The position numbers and the translations under genes were made by a program. The notes beneath the pieces are model-generated. The model saw only the letters and a list, made by a program, of their open reading frames with translations. It ran no database searches and had not been told where the DNA came from. A DNA stretch of 64,000 nucleotides, taken from positions 34,346,309 through 34,410,308 of the forward strand of contig NC_023751.2 of NCBI RefSeq assembly GCF_000499845.2. Reading direction: 5' to 3'. Position 1 is the stretch's first letter. Every line of letters starts with the position of its first letter. This DNA comes from Phaseolus vulgaris. Lineage: Eukaryota; Streptophyta; Magnoliopsida; Fabales; Fabaceae. Shown piece by piece: positions 24,378 through 36,656 of this stretch.

Positions 24378-25815
24378 GTCAAAGGTGACAAATTTTTAGT
24401 TTCTAACTTCTCCAAAAAGCAGTTTTTAGATTTCAATCAGTACAACAACCATTTTCAACAACATTGAAGCTGAAACTTGTAGGAGGTTCCACTGGGGTTT
24501 GTGAAGTTACAAACTTTCTGGAATGGTTTGAAACTCTCTTATTTTGGGATTAAATGGAAATTGAGGATTACAAAATTAAAAAAATAAAATAAGAATTTAA
24601 AGTGAAAAATGAGAATTTTTTAAGTTAAAATAAAAATACAAAATAAACAAGATGTGAAATAAGTTTATGTATTATTAATAGTTTTTTATTTTTTATTCTG
24701 ATTTTTTTATATAAAAATTATAAATATATTGATAAATTATTTAGGATTTAGGATTTGAGTTTGTTTCTTGTAAATTGTGACTATGATAAATTCATTTTTT
24801 TCATTTTCATAAAAGGACTTGAGTTTGTTTCTTGTAAATTGTTACTTTTATTGCTTATACTTTCTATGTATAATTGTTTATTTAAGATTTTCTTCCATAA
24901 ATTAAGAAAAATATTTAATTTTTTATTTTAATGTAGTTTTAAGTTAATTATATATTATACTTTAATTTTTTATGTGCATTTGTATACCATTGTATTTTTT
25001 TTCTATTTGTTATCCTAACTAACTTTTTATATTAATTAAATTAAGGATAATTTTTAAAAAAATTAATTTAAAATTACAAGTAAAATAAGTATTTTGTTTG
25101 AATATATGATCAGAAGCAAAGGAGTAAAAAATAATGAAAGAGAATGAGAAAGAAGGTGAGAAATAAAACTGTTTTATAAAAAGAAATAAAGTAAAAATAT
25201 ATTTATTTACTATTAATATTTATTTACTATCAATATTTTTTATTTTACTATTATCATTTTAAATATTCACTTTATCATAATAAAAAACATAAATATAAAT
25301 AAAATATTAAATACATCATCCATTACCTAAATTTCCATAAATTTTTTGTGTTATCACGGGTAAACTTTCTTATTTTTTGTATTTTATCATTTTTTATGTT
25401 CCGTTTTTCGAACTTCCTATTGGGAAAAACAAAATAACCATAATGATGCGCCATTTCCATCATTTGAAACAAACGATGTAGAAAATGGAAATTTTGAGGT
25501 TTTGATGAGGAAACAAACAAATAACAAATACAAACAATTGCGTGAATATTAGCTTTATAGAAAAGTTTCTTTATCACCCATCTAAACAAATACTTAACAA
25601 ACACTTATAATAATATAATAATATTTTGAATTAAAAAATAAAACAAAAATAAATAAAATATTAATTTATTAAAGTGTGAGATGTGAGTTTTCACTGTTCC
25701 TGTTAACAAATCAGCATGGTTTATTACAGTGTGCCTAAAAATTGATTTTTAAATATAATAGTAGCACAAAAACTCTGCTACACAGCTGCATGCATGCACC
25801 TGTGGAAAGGTAAAT
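24378..25815 (-). other. Intergenic region between the two MSL genes
   Basis: 1.4 kb, AT-rich, holding the copy 1 promoter and copy 2 3' region. A roughly 26-bp direct repeat (beginning TTGAGTTTGTTTCTTGTAAA) occurs near 24755 and 24821. Short tandem TATTTACTATT units lie at about 25200-25260. No supported gene. The 93-codon ORF at 25323-25604 lacks any recognisable feature. Confidence 0.5.
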
Positions 25816-28800
25816 TCAAAGTGTTGGCCATGTTGAGTTTTGTGGCCTTACATAACTGACAAGATGAACTTCTTGTGTCAGCATATGATATTTAATATTA
25901 AGCTCTTCAAGAATTTTCTTTAACTCCAGAACTAATTCGGATCTTCTGCTGTTCTTATCCCCATAGTTCTGAAAATTTATGGTGTGAGTAACATTCACAA
26001 CCATTTTCATCTTATTTACATTCTCAATGTCCTTAACCAATACGTTGTGTTTAGTCTGCCAGTGTTGAGGCCTACTCTCCAAATATCTGCAAATTTTGTC
26101 CAAAAACATCAAGTCACTTCAAACACAAAGTGACACACATAACTAAGACCATGTGAAAATAAACCAGTTATCTCTGGTTTGAACAATCACTAGGGAAAAA
26201 TTTAAAAGCAATAAACTATATCAGATAAGTAAAAATTGAAGTTCACCCTTTGCTACTTAAGATTTATAATCACTTTTTGCTAGAACTCAAGCAGAGGATT
26301 GATTACACAGATTACAAAACTATTGCTCTGATCTCACTTTAAGGAACAGTTTGACTAATTAATTACCTTGCAAAGCATGGATAGACATAACATGTTTAAC
26401 TAATATCTAAGATTAAAATTTATAGCTGGAGCATAGTGAACATACACTTTTAACTTTCCCTTTAGAGCTCCAATACTTTCAATAGAAGTAGAAACATCAA
26501 CAGCAAATTCAACAGAATCACACATTTCTGGACTCCTGTTGTAGTTACTGATTGGCTTGGTTGCCAGAACTGAATTTGGATAGAAAATCTTTTCATTGTC
26601 ATATCTCAAAAAGACAGTAGTTAGTATGTTCATCTCTTCCACAACCATCTGGGAACCATAATAAATGTGTCAGTCAGGTATATGCTTTTGTACAAATGTT
26701 GAGAGAGTTTAGAGTTGAAACTACCTGAACATCATCAATGACACAGCGATCACCAACATCAAACGGGTGCACTATGAAAACAAATATAATAGCTTCAAAT
26801 ACAGTCTTAGCTGTGTTGCCAAACATGAAACCCACAAGTAAAAGCTGGGATGAAATAAAGACAAGAACTTTAGTGTCTAAGAAACCCGTTAGAAGAAGCC
26901 ACACAATGATGATCACAATAACCACAACTGCAGAAGCAAGTATATTCAAGTCATCAACAGCTGTGTTGGTATCATTTAGTGAATGTATGAGAGATCTGCG
27001 TCCAAGGTACACTTTCAACTGGAAACAAGAATGATATGTGAGAACCATGCTTGTGGCATTGAAATGGTAATAGCTTCATAGCTGAAAATAAAACACATGC
27101 TTGCTGTGAAGGACAACTTTATATGTAGGGTCACAGGATGCTCACTTGGATTGTGAATTTATCAAATCCAAGTGAGCATCAACTATCTATAGAAGTTTCT
27201 GATATATTGTTAACCAATTCTAAGGTTAAAACAACAATGGTAAGGAAACTACTCTTTTTCTCAGACAAAAGGAAACATTTTGAAGTACTTTACCAGCCAG
27301 TTCTTGAGAGACTTCCTCTTAATTCTTCTAGTCTCAACTGCTCCTTCAAATAGTGGAAGCACATTTTCCACTTGTTCAATTTTCATGAATCGCAAGAGGT
27401 CATCCATCTCAATATACCTAAATTATTTGAGGGTGAAATGAGAAAAGGCAAATCCAGAGAAACTGAATCAGAAAAAAGAAATGCAGGAGAGGGTAACAAT
27501 GTTACTTGTGTCCAGGCTTGGCAACGTTCCCAAAAATTCTATAAGCAGCGGCCTTAGCTTCCCACTCGCTATTAATTTCATCATCTTTCTGGTCATTCTC
27601 ATTTTCAACCTGTGCATAGGAGATGGTAGACAACCCAGAACTCCTTATCACGTTAATCAACCCTTTCATAGTCAAAGCAGAAACTTTATTATGTTTCATT
27701 TTCTTGAGCTTGTGTACATCAATAACTTGTTCTTTCTCCCCTACCTTCTTATTAATCTTGGTCTTAAAACTGAGTTGGCCACTATTTGAAGTGGAACCTA
27801 CCTTTTCAGCCCCCTCCATCAAGGGAGGGCCTGAAAGAGTCTTGAGAATGTATTGATGAAAGATTGATTCTTGAACCCTGTCAAAAAATCTAGTAGATTG
27901 AAATTTTGAAGCTAAAAGCTTTATCAACAATGTTTTGGCTAACCATAAAGCTGCTCCAATAAGACAAGAAGCAAGCGTCAGAGTAATGTAATTAAGAATC
28001 CTACCAACCTTCCTGGTTCTCTTCACTCCAGGGCTGAAAAGCATTTCCCATGTCAAAAGAACCAAACTCAGCCATATAAAGCCCTGAACACTCTTCTTCA
28101 CACCATAAACAAAATACAAAACCTTCTTCTTAAATAAAAAGTTCCTCTCAATCAAGAAAACCAAAACATTGATGAACCACTCAGTGACCAGTCTACCACA
28201 GAGGATAACCAATACAAATACACACCATTTCCACAGCTTCAAACCCCAAACCTCTCTTTTTTGCAACTTAGTAACAGTCAAACTTGCAATAAAAAACCCC
28301 ATGATGAAAGCAAAAGCAAACAACTCAACAATTTTCCACTTTCTTCCAGATCTCTTGCTAACTGCCATATTTGCAATCTCGTACATTTCATCATCATCAT
28401 CATCTTCTTCCGCAGGAGTCCCAAGAAAGCGGGTTCTTGGGGCGACTATAGTTGCTTCCGGAACATTCCTGTTAGGAGAATTCCTTGCAAATGAACTTGT
28501 CACTCGAGCCTTTTCATCAACAAATTTTGCATATTTTGGAAACGATGGTTCCACCATTCTGGACTTTGGCTTCGAAAATTCCGACCGACCCATCAACTTC
28601 TTTGAAGTTGTCTCCAACTCTGTTGAAACTTGATCCTTGTTGCTCAGAGGCTCTGTGATTTCACCACGAGAATCTCTAAACCTTTTACTTATCTGGGTGA
28701 AGGTGTTGTGCTGAGGAGAAAGGGAACTGCTTTCAGCTACTGGGAAACTTCCGGAATCTTTAATTTCCTTCGTTGCATTCTGGGCTTCTTCAGAGTCTGA

Positions 28801-28863
28801 AATTCGCAGAACAACCTCGTTCTTTGTCCCTTTCTTGTCTGCCACGCCACTCTCTTCTTCCAT
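25816..28863 (-). CDS. MSL10: MscS-like mechanosensitive ion channel, MSL10-type (copy 2, five exons)
   Basis: Tandem paralogue of the channel at 21349-24377, same role and architecture. Exons on the minus strand: 28863-27506, 27417-27294, 27018-26725, 26648-26446, 26086-25816, giving 749 aa. Exons 2, 3 and 4 have exactly the same lengths (124, 294, 203 nt) as in copy 1, and intron phases are identical. The membrane core from WGLKLWKWC through LLTW is almost identical to copy 1. The N-terminal 160 residues and the far C-terminus differ more. The acidic run is DDDDDE. TM6 has VGFMFGN versus VVFMFGN in copy 1, so the residue before the conserved Phe is Gly instead of Val. The reading frame is intact. 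Exon 3 begins with Leu (TTG) where copy 1 has Val. Confidence 0.92.
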
Positions 28864-30230
28864 GTCAAGGTGACAACTTTCTAATTTCTAGCTTCTGCAG
28901 AAGCAGCTGCTAGATTCAATCAACACAACAATCAGTATGGGGTTCAACTGCGGTTAGTGAAGATGGAAATTTTCCGCCAAAGTTTGAAACATTCTGAAAA
29001 TGACGGCTGTAGAAATGGATGGAACTGTTCAGTTGCTGTAGTTGAGAATCGATTCTCTGTTCTATCATTTTTTGTCAAACGAATAAAGAGTTAAACACGC
29101 AAATGAGGGAATCAGACAGTGATGTGTGAAAAAGCACGAAACATGGTTGAGATTTTGCATGGAGGGGGGAAGGAATCATGCTAAAGCTAAAATCACTGCT
29201 ATTTTTACTGCTGAGAATAATTTATATAAAAAAAAAATGAATTTGAAAATTCGATATAATATTGATAATTTTTTAGTTTAATTTTTTTTAGCCATACTTT
29301 AATTCACGAAATTTGAAAAAAAAAGTATATTAAACACAGGGTTATTTTAAATTAATTAATTCTTTAAAGTAAAAATAAAAGTTATATGGGGAAAAAATGT
29401 AATTTCAACCACAATTTTGATTTTATACATTCAAAATTAGTATAACGAGATTTAAAAAAAATAAAATAATTTATACATTAAATCAATTTGACATTAATTC
29501 TTTTAATCTCGATTTTTACTTTAATTTTTTTTAATGAATACTTAAATTGTGTCATCAACAATAAAATACGATAGAATATTGATTTGTAAATGAAAAATGT
29601 TGTATTGATATTGGTTATTTAAGAATTTATTCTTGACACTTGGTCAGTGGTCATAGATGGTGATGTGACATTAGTTGTTGATGCATTAGACACCCAATGC
29701 TTTAAATTACATTCATCTTATGTTTATTATTTTACAAAAATACTACTATCACATAAGTAATCCAACACTTAAAGAAGGTGTAATTTGGAGCAAAAGAAAA
29801 ATGGGGTGTCAAAAAATCATTTTTCATTAGACTATAAGCATAAATGATTATCACTCTTTCAAGTGGTGTGAAACATTCCCTCAAGTCCATAAGCTTCTTT
29901 CACATTTCTTGTTCCATTCATTTACATCTTGTTTCTCCATTTATGTTCTTTAATTCCTCCTTTACATTCATTCATTATCTTATCATTTTTATCTTATTTT
30001 GTTCTTAAATTTTACATCTCATCATCATTACTCTATAATTGTATTTTTCTCTTTATATAATTATGTTTTTCTCTTTTGTTTTCTAAAAGAACTTTCACAC
30101 TTATTTAACCACTTAGTTAAGTTCGTGTCCAATGACAATCTTCTCTGAGCTTATTACCATATTATGCTTAATTCAAAAATCATAAACAAAATGAAACTCC
30201 TAAAATATATAATCATAAAATTAACTCACA
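28864..30230. other. Promoter of MSL copy 2 and AT-rich spacer
   Basis: 28864-29200 is less AT-rich and includes the presumed 5' leader and promoter of the minus-strand channel gene. 29220-30230 is AT-rich with no supported gene or element. Confidence 0.45.
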
Positions 30231-30675
30231 TCAAACTGGTACCAAGCAATATCCCCGACGGTCGTGAACCAGACATAATGGCCCTTTCTGCAAAGTGACT
30301 TGTGAGAGTCATCCAACTTGTACCAAGCCATACCCCCAGTGCTCACGTGTGTCAAAGCGAGCCACACACGCAACAAATCCTACATGTTTCCTTTCGATGT
30401 GATTGGTTGTTAGGCTATATATATTTGCATGGTGAAACACCAAGCTAGAGTTCCAACCTGTCTCATCTGTGTGTTTACTCCTACAACATCATCCAAGTGA
30501 ATCATGAAAATGGTGTTGAAAGAGAAGTCACACAAATGAGGTTGTGTCTTCCTTCTATTGGTCGCTACACCGGGCACTTAGCCCTTCCCACAAAGTCACC
30601 CTACTGGTACCAAGCAATACCCTCCACGATCACAAACCAGACATAATGATCCTTCCCGCAAAGTGTGACTCGTAT
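30231..30675. repeat. Unclassified repeat: two direct copies about 368 bp apart
   Basis: ACTGGTACCAAGCAAT starts at 30235 and again at 30603. Each copy continues for about 65 bp with AACCAGACATAATG and GCAAAGTG in the same order. A third, shorter match (CTTGTACCAAGCCATACC) lies near 30319. The stretch is GC-richer than its flanks and has no ORF. It could be a fragment of a satellite or an LTR; I do not recognise it. Confidence 0.6.
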
Positions 30676-31553
30676 CAAGGGTAAGAACATTCGTTGGATC
30701 TCGTGGCAGAGTGTCTACACTCTACCTCACACGTTGCTTGTGTTGCTCAAAAGGACAAATAATGATTTCAAGATAGAGTGATAATGCAAACAACACTGCA
30801 GAGAAACAAATGACAATGGAAAATCCTTATGTTTAGAGATCAAATCTGAAAAAATCAAATAGAGAAGAAATTCTAAACCAATATTTTTGTTTTAATAGAT
30901 CTCTGTCACCAAATAAAAAACTAGTCACGAATGAACACAACAGAAAATGTAAGGGTAACAGAACCTAAGGCTTCAATTGATACCCCATGTTTCTACATGT
31001 CCTCACACATCCATTGCTTGACTTACCTATAAAGAGTAAAAATTCAAGAAAACTAAAATAAAAACACTCGTTCCAGAAGAGGAATTTTAGAAAATAGTAG
31101 ACAAATTCTTAAATTCAGAAACCAATGGAGACGTTCATTAAAGACGCTCATTAAAGGCTCAACAAGATTCGGGCATTGTGCGATCCAATCATAAACCACT
31201 GTAGAAAAACAAATCACACAATTCAATCCTAATGTTGGTGATCAAGTCCTTAGAAGTTAAATAAAAGGTGGAACCTCATACAAGAAATTAGGCTGAGTTG
31301 TTGTCGTTTCAAGTTGAACTTGCCTATGGTAGCGCTCAAACAAATTATATTCTAAACACATTGTTGTTAAAAAATATCTAAATAAAACTGGATATACTTG
31401 TACACATCTTGATTTTATAGAGAAATAAAAGTCATCGTTCTTGACTAAAATTAACAAATTCTCCTCCAAAACATCATAAATTAACAAATTCACCTAAAAA
31501 ATACAACCTCAAAAATACAAATCTTGTCCATTGGTCGATCTGCCTGAAATTAA
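30660..31553 (-). repeat. Segmental duplication copy A, left part (interrupted by copia)
   Basis: Nearly collinear with about 42045-43163. Shared landmarks are the AAGGGTAAGAACAT stretch, GTGTTGCTCAAAAGGA, AGATCTCTGTCACCAAATAA and GGTAGCGCTCAAACAAAT. The copy resumes at 36657 after the retrotransposon. Divergence by eye is about 15 per cent. Confidence 0.8.
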
Positions 31554-31874
31554 TGTTGGAAAAAACAGGTAATTTCCCCACTAAAACAGAACACTAACAG
31601 AGCTACCCGACAAGTAATATTGAATAAACAAAGCGCAATAATAAAAAAGATAAAGAAAAAAAAAACACCAGAAAATTGTTAACGGAGCTTGACCAATTTA
31701 GCCTACTCTCCGAGTACAGCTAAAACAATTCACTTTTATTATTATGGAAAAAAATATTACAAATTGGGATATATTACCGTGAAGGAGGAGGAGAGGTTAA
31801 TTTATAACCCTCAAACCTCCTTCCCAAACAATGAACCCACCAATGTGGGACTCGGGATTAAGCCAAAATCAACA
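31554..31874 (-). repeat. Copia 3' LTR (321 bp)
   Basis: Pairs with 36340-36656. On the minus strand it begins TGTTGATTTTGGC and ends CCAACA. A purine-rich tract AAGGTGGAGATT immediately precedes it on the minus strand (about 31886-31875) and is the likely polypurine tract. Confidence 0.95.
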
Positions 31875-31981
31875 AATCTCCACCTTGGCTTAATTTCAAG
31901 TCTCACCTAATACAGATCTTCTCAAAACATAACAAAAATAAACTTTGCAGTGCTTCAAATTTGCGCCTCCGAACGCCAACT

Positions 31982-32384
31982 TCAAATGTGCAAGATATTA
32001 ACCAAATCTAAACAATGTTCAAACTTGGCCCTTGTAACCATCTTGGTGAGCATATCTGCAGGATTCTCCGTAGTGTGAATCTTCTGGAGAATAATCTCCT
32101 CTTCTTCGAAAATCTCACGCACAAAGTGATAGCGAACATCAATGTGCTTCGTTCGTGCATGAAAGACTTGATTCTTTGCTAAATGAATAACACTCTGACT
32201 GTTAGAATATAACTCAAGTTGTTTCTGACCAAATCCCAAGTCTTTAAGCAACCCATGAAGCCAAATTGCTTCCTTCACAACCTCTGTAATCGTCATATAC
32301 TCTGCCTCTGTCGTAGACAAAGCCACTGTAGACTGCAAGGTAGACTTCTAACTAACTAGCGCTTTTGCTAAAGTGAACAAATAG
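31982..32384 (-). pseudogene. Copia RNase H
   Basis: Contains LQSTVALSTTEAEYM and FHARTKHIDVRYHFVRE, typical of copia RNase H, plus the C-terminal ILQKIHTTENPADMLTK. A TAG at about 32350 replaces a Trp-position codon upstream. Confidence 0.85.
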
Positions 32385-33659
32385 CTAGTTGTAGATCGTC
32401 TTATCCAAATCACCTGCATAATCAGAATCACAATATCCAACTATGCATTGACCAAGTGATTCATCTTGCTCAAATGTCAATCCAACATCTAAGGTATTTT
32501 GGAGGTACCGTAGAATCCATCTCACAGCTTGCCAATGACACTTGCCCAGATCATGCATGTACCTGCTAACAACACTCACAGCCTGTGAAATATCTGGTCT
32601 CGTACATACCATTGCATACATCAAGCTTCCAACTGCATTTGCATATGAGACTTTCGCCATGTATTCTCGTTCTTCATCAGTCGTCGGAGATAAACGGCTA
32701 CTCAATTTTAAATGAGGAGCAAGTGGGATACTTACAGGTTTTGTATCTTCGTGTATATCAAAACGATGTAGTACCTTCTACAAATATTGCCAATGACACT
32801 TGCCCGGATCATGCATGTACCTGCTAACAACACTCACAGCCTGTGAAATATCTGGTCTCGTACACACCATTGCATACATCAAGCTTCCAACTGCATTTGC
32901 ATATGGGACTTTCGCCATGTATTCTCGTTCTTCATCAGTCGTCGGAGATAAACGACTACTCAATTTTAAATGAGGAGCAAGTGGGATACTTACAGGTTTT
33001 GTATCTTCGTGTATATCAAAACGATGTAGTACCTTCTGCAAATACTGCTTCTGTGACAACCAAAGTTTTCCCCTCTCCCTGTCCCTGTTTATCTCCATGC
33101 CGAGAATCTTCTTGGCTTCCCCCAAATCCTTCATCTTGAACTCTTTACTCAACTGAGTCTTTAACCTGTCAATCTCAACTTGGCTCTTTGTTGCAATCAG
33201 CATATCATCAACATATAAGAGTAAGTAAATGTAGGAACCATCTTAAATTTTGCGCAAATACACACAGTGATCATATTTGCTTCTCTTGTACTTCTGATCC
33301 TTCATGAACTTATCAAATTGTTTGTACCACTGTCTCGAAGATTGTTTCAGTCCGTACAACGATTTGCTAAGTTTACAAACTCAATCTTCTTTACCAGCAG
33401 CCTTGTATCCTTCTGGTTGAGTCATATAGATTTCCTCCTTCAAATCACCGTGTAGGAACGCGGTCTTTACATCAAGTTGAGCTAGCTCCAAATTTAACTG
33501 TGCTACCAAGGCCAACAAAATTCGAATTGAGGAATGTTTAATTGGAGAAAATACCTCATTATAATGAATTCTCTCCCTCTGAGCAAAGCCTTTAGCAACC
33601 AACCTTGCCTTGTAACGAACATCTTCTTTATTAGGAAATCCTTCTTTCTTTGCAAATAC
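32385..33659 (-). pseudogene. Copia reverse transcriptase (broken, with internal duplication)
   Basis: Fragments: LVAKGFAQRERIHYNEVFSP (33602 on), LDVKTAFLHGDLKEEIYM, CKLSKSLYGLKQ, the YVDDM active site around 33210, then KMKDLGEAKKILGMEI. Stops at about 33379 (Trp position), 33244 and elsewhere. The C-terminal segment with VGSLMYAMVCTRPDIS occurs twice because of a 258-bp duplication. Confidence 0.88.
32531..33046 (-). repeat. 258-bp tandem duplication within copia RT
   Basis: 32531-32788 and 32789-33046 are direct copies with about six differences. The unit is 86 codons long, so the frame is kept. Both start with GCCAATGACACTTGCCC. Confidence 0.93.
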
Positions 33660-35336
33660 TCATTTGTACCCAATTGCCTTCTTACCTTTTGGTAATTGTG
33701 TCAGCTTCAACGTCTTGTTCTTCTTCAAAGACTGCATCTCTTCTTCCATCGCACCTGCCCAATTACCATTCTCTGAACTCAAAATGGCTTCTGGGTAAGT
33801 GGATGGAATGTCATCAACAACTGGAAGTGCATAGGCAACCATATCCACGAAACGAGCAGGCTTCTGAATATCTTGTCTATGTCTTCTAACTGCAATTGGC
33901 GCTGATTGTTGTTGAGATTCTTGGATAGGAACCTCTTCCTCATCTGACTCTTCTTCTGTCATAGAAGAGTCACTTGTGGTATTTCGTGTTGGGATCACCA
34001 CTGTCTGCTCAAACTCCACCTGCTTCCGGGCACACTCCACCTGTTGCGGAGTACTATCAACTCCTTCTGGATTTACCTTCTTTAACATGACAGATTCATC
34101 AAAGGTAACATCCCTGTTGATAATCGTCTTCTTTGCCTCTAGACACCACAAACGATATCTCTTCACTCCAGGACTAAAGCCCATGAAAAGAGTTTTCTTT
34201 GCACGTGAATCCAACTTTGATTCAATCACATGATAATATGCAATAAAAACAAAAACATGCAAAGAATCATAATCAGTTGCAGGTTTTCCAGACCATACCT
34301 CTAACGAGGTTTTGCCATCTATAGCAGATGATGGCAAACGATTGACAAGATGTTGAGCGTATGTCACAGCCTCAGCCCAAAACTCTCTGCCTAACTCAGC
34401 ATTAGACAGCATACAACGAACTTTCTCCACAAGTGTCTTGTTCATACGCTCCGACACCCCATTCTATTGTGGTGTTTTTCCAACAGTGAAGTGCCGAACT
34501 ATGCCACAATTTTGACATACCTTCAAGAACGGATCACTCTTGTATTCTCCTCCATTGTCTGTTCGGAGAACCTTAATCTTCCTTCCTGTCTGGTTTTCAA
34601 CTTGAGCTTTCCACTTAAGGAAAATTTCAAGCACATCATTTTTGTTCTTCATAGTAAACACCCAAACTCTCCTGGAAAAATCATCCACAAAAGTGACAAA
34701 ATAATGCCTACCTCTGATTGACGGAGTCTTGGCAGGTCCCCACACATCTGAATGCACATAATCCAGAATACCCTTGATATTGTGAATTGCAATGCCAAAC
34801 TTCACTCTTCGTTGTTTTCCCAGAACACAATGCTCACAAAATTCAAGTTTGCAAGCCTTCGTACCTTTCAACAATCCCTGCTTGGTAAGAATTTGCAAGG
34901 ATTTCTCTCCAGCATGTCCCAACCTCATATGCCACAACTTCGTTGCCTCGTCATCCTTCTTAGTGCCAGAAGTTGATGCCGCTACTATCCTCACCATTGT
35001 ACTACCTTGATAGTAATATAGATTGTTCTTCCTCACGCCTTTCAACATCACCAGTGCTCCTGAAGTTGCTTTAAGAATTCCATCTCACATCGTCCCAACT
35101 AGGCCTTTAGATTCTAAAGCCGCCAATGAGATGAGATTTTTCTTCAACTTTGGCACGTTCCGTACATCCCGCAAAATTCTGATGGATCCATCATGATTCC
35201 GCAGCTTGATTGAACTTATCTCTGTTGTCTTACATGGATTATCATTACCAAAGTAAACAACCCCGCCGTCGAGTTCTTGAAATTCAAAGAACCAATCCCG
35301 AATGGGACACGTATGATAGGTACAGCCTGAATCCAA
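33660..35336 (-). pseudogene. Copia protease and integrase (broken)
   Basis: Protease motif LDSGCTYHTCP at the start (35340-35300). The integrase zinc-binding region includes LWHMRLGHAGEKSL and CEHCVLGKQ. The catalytic core has HSDVWGP, RTDNGGEY and the Glu of NGVSERMN. A TAG interrupts the usual PQQNG at about 34467. The C-terminal part runs to KAIGYK before another TGA at 33657-33659, again at a Trp position. Confidence 0.88.
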
Positions 35337-35339
35337 TAT

Positions 35340-36259
35340 TCACTCATCTGGATACGATGATGTTGAAAGCGAGACAATTAAAGAGATATCAGATTCCACA
35401 TCACTTTTGCATTCTGCAACATTTGCATCTTGCGGAGCCTTCCCTTTCTTCTGCAGTTTTGGACAGTCTTTCTTCCAGTGTCCTTTCTCATGACAGAAAA
35501 CACACTCATCTTTGGCAACGGCTCGACCTTTAGACTTAGTCCTCCATCTTCTCCCCTTTGTCTGGCTTTGCTGATGACCTCTTGCCACCAATGCTTCTTC
35601 TGATGTCATTGATTTGGCTTTCATCTTTTCCTGCTTTTTCAATTCATGACTATATAAAGCAGAACAAACAGCATCTAACGACACATTCTCCTTCCCGTGA
35701 AGGAGTATAGTCTCCAAATGTTCAAATTCACCAAGAAGAGATGATAAGAACACCAAAGCCAATTCCTCTTGCTCAAACTTCACATCTAAATTTAACAAGT
35801 TTGCTACTAATTGATCAAACATAGTGATGTGTGCATTCATAGTAGTACCTTGTTGGTAGTCAAATCAGAACAATCTTTTCTTCATCAGGAGCTTGTTCTA
35901 ACCACTCTTCTTCATAAACTTGTCCTCCAATGCCTTCCACAGTTTGTGTGCAAAAGTCTCGTTTTTTACAGCATACTTCTACTCTCTGGACAGGTAGGAT
36001 CGAATAGTTCCGCATGACAACCAGTTGATGATGCTCTAGTCTTTCTCCTCTACTCTTTTGGTTTATCTCCTTCAATAGCAATATCAATACCCTACTGAAA
36101 AAGAGAGTCCAAGACCTGTCCTTGCCACATGCCAAAATGTCTAATGCCATCAAATATTTCCACTGCCAATTTCAAAGTGGACACCGGGAACCTCGACCAT
36201 GATGACGAGGAGCCCGACACTCTGGATACATTCTTCGCTTCTTCTTCTTGATTTGTCAT
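35340..36259 (-). pseudogene. Copia gag (broken)
   Basis: Starts at ATG 36259 (MTNQEEEAKN) and soon meets an in-frame TAG after SLFQ. It continues in shifted frames with NAHITMFDQLVANLLNLD (from 35840). Near its end is a CCHC zinc knuckle CVFCHEKGHWKKDC (C-X2-C-X4-H-X4-C). A TGA separates it from the protease, where the family normally has Trp. Confidence 0.85.
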
Positions 36260-36322
36260 TACAAACTCAAAATATAGTATTCAATATTACAAACAATTTC
36301 AAACAATCCAATGGTGAACCTT

Positions 36323-36337
36323 CGACTCTTGATACCA
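36323..36337 (-). other. Primer-binding site of the copia element
   Basis: On the minus strand TGGTATCAAGAGTCG begins two bases inside the 5' LTR. It resembles the plant initiator-methionine tRNA binding site (TGGTATCAGAGC) with an extra A. Confidence 0.75.
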
Positions 36338-36339
36338 CT

Positions 36340-36656
36340 TGTTGGGAAAAACGGATAATTTCCCCACTAAAACAGAACACTAACAGAGCTACCCGACAAA
36401 TAATATTAAATAAACAGAGCGAAATAATAAAAGAGATAAAGAGAAAAGGCACACCAAAAAATTGTTAACGGAGTTCAGCCAATTTAGCCTAATCACGAGT
36501 CCAGCTAAAACAGCTCACTTTTATTATTATGGGAGAAGATATTACAAATTGGGATATATTACAGTGAAGGAGGAGAGGTTAATTTATAACCTTCAAACCT
36601 CCTTCCCAAACAATGAACCCAGCGATGTGAGACTCGGGATTAAGCCAAAATCAACA
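36340..36656 (-). repeat. Copia 5' LTR (317 bp)
   Basis: Pairs with 31554-31874. It differs by about 28 substitutions and small indels, including a missing GGA unit in the GGAGGAGGAG run. Confidence 0.95.

Larger units (their letters stand above)
31554..36656 (-). mobile_element. Ty1/copia LTR retrotransposon, full-length but inactive
   Basis: LTRs at 31554-31874 and 36340-36656 start TGTTGG and end AATCAACA on the plus strand. They are flanked by the 5-bp target duplication ATTAA (31549-31553 and 36657-36661). On the minus strand the order is 5' LTR, primer-binding site, gag, protease, integrase, RT, RNase H, polypurine tract, 3' LTR, which is the copia order. Many premature stops and frameshifts are present. 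LTRs differ at roughly 9 per cent of sites by eye, so the insertion is old. The internal RT region carries a 258-bp tandem duplication. Confidence 0.95.
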
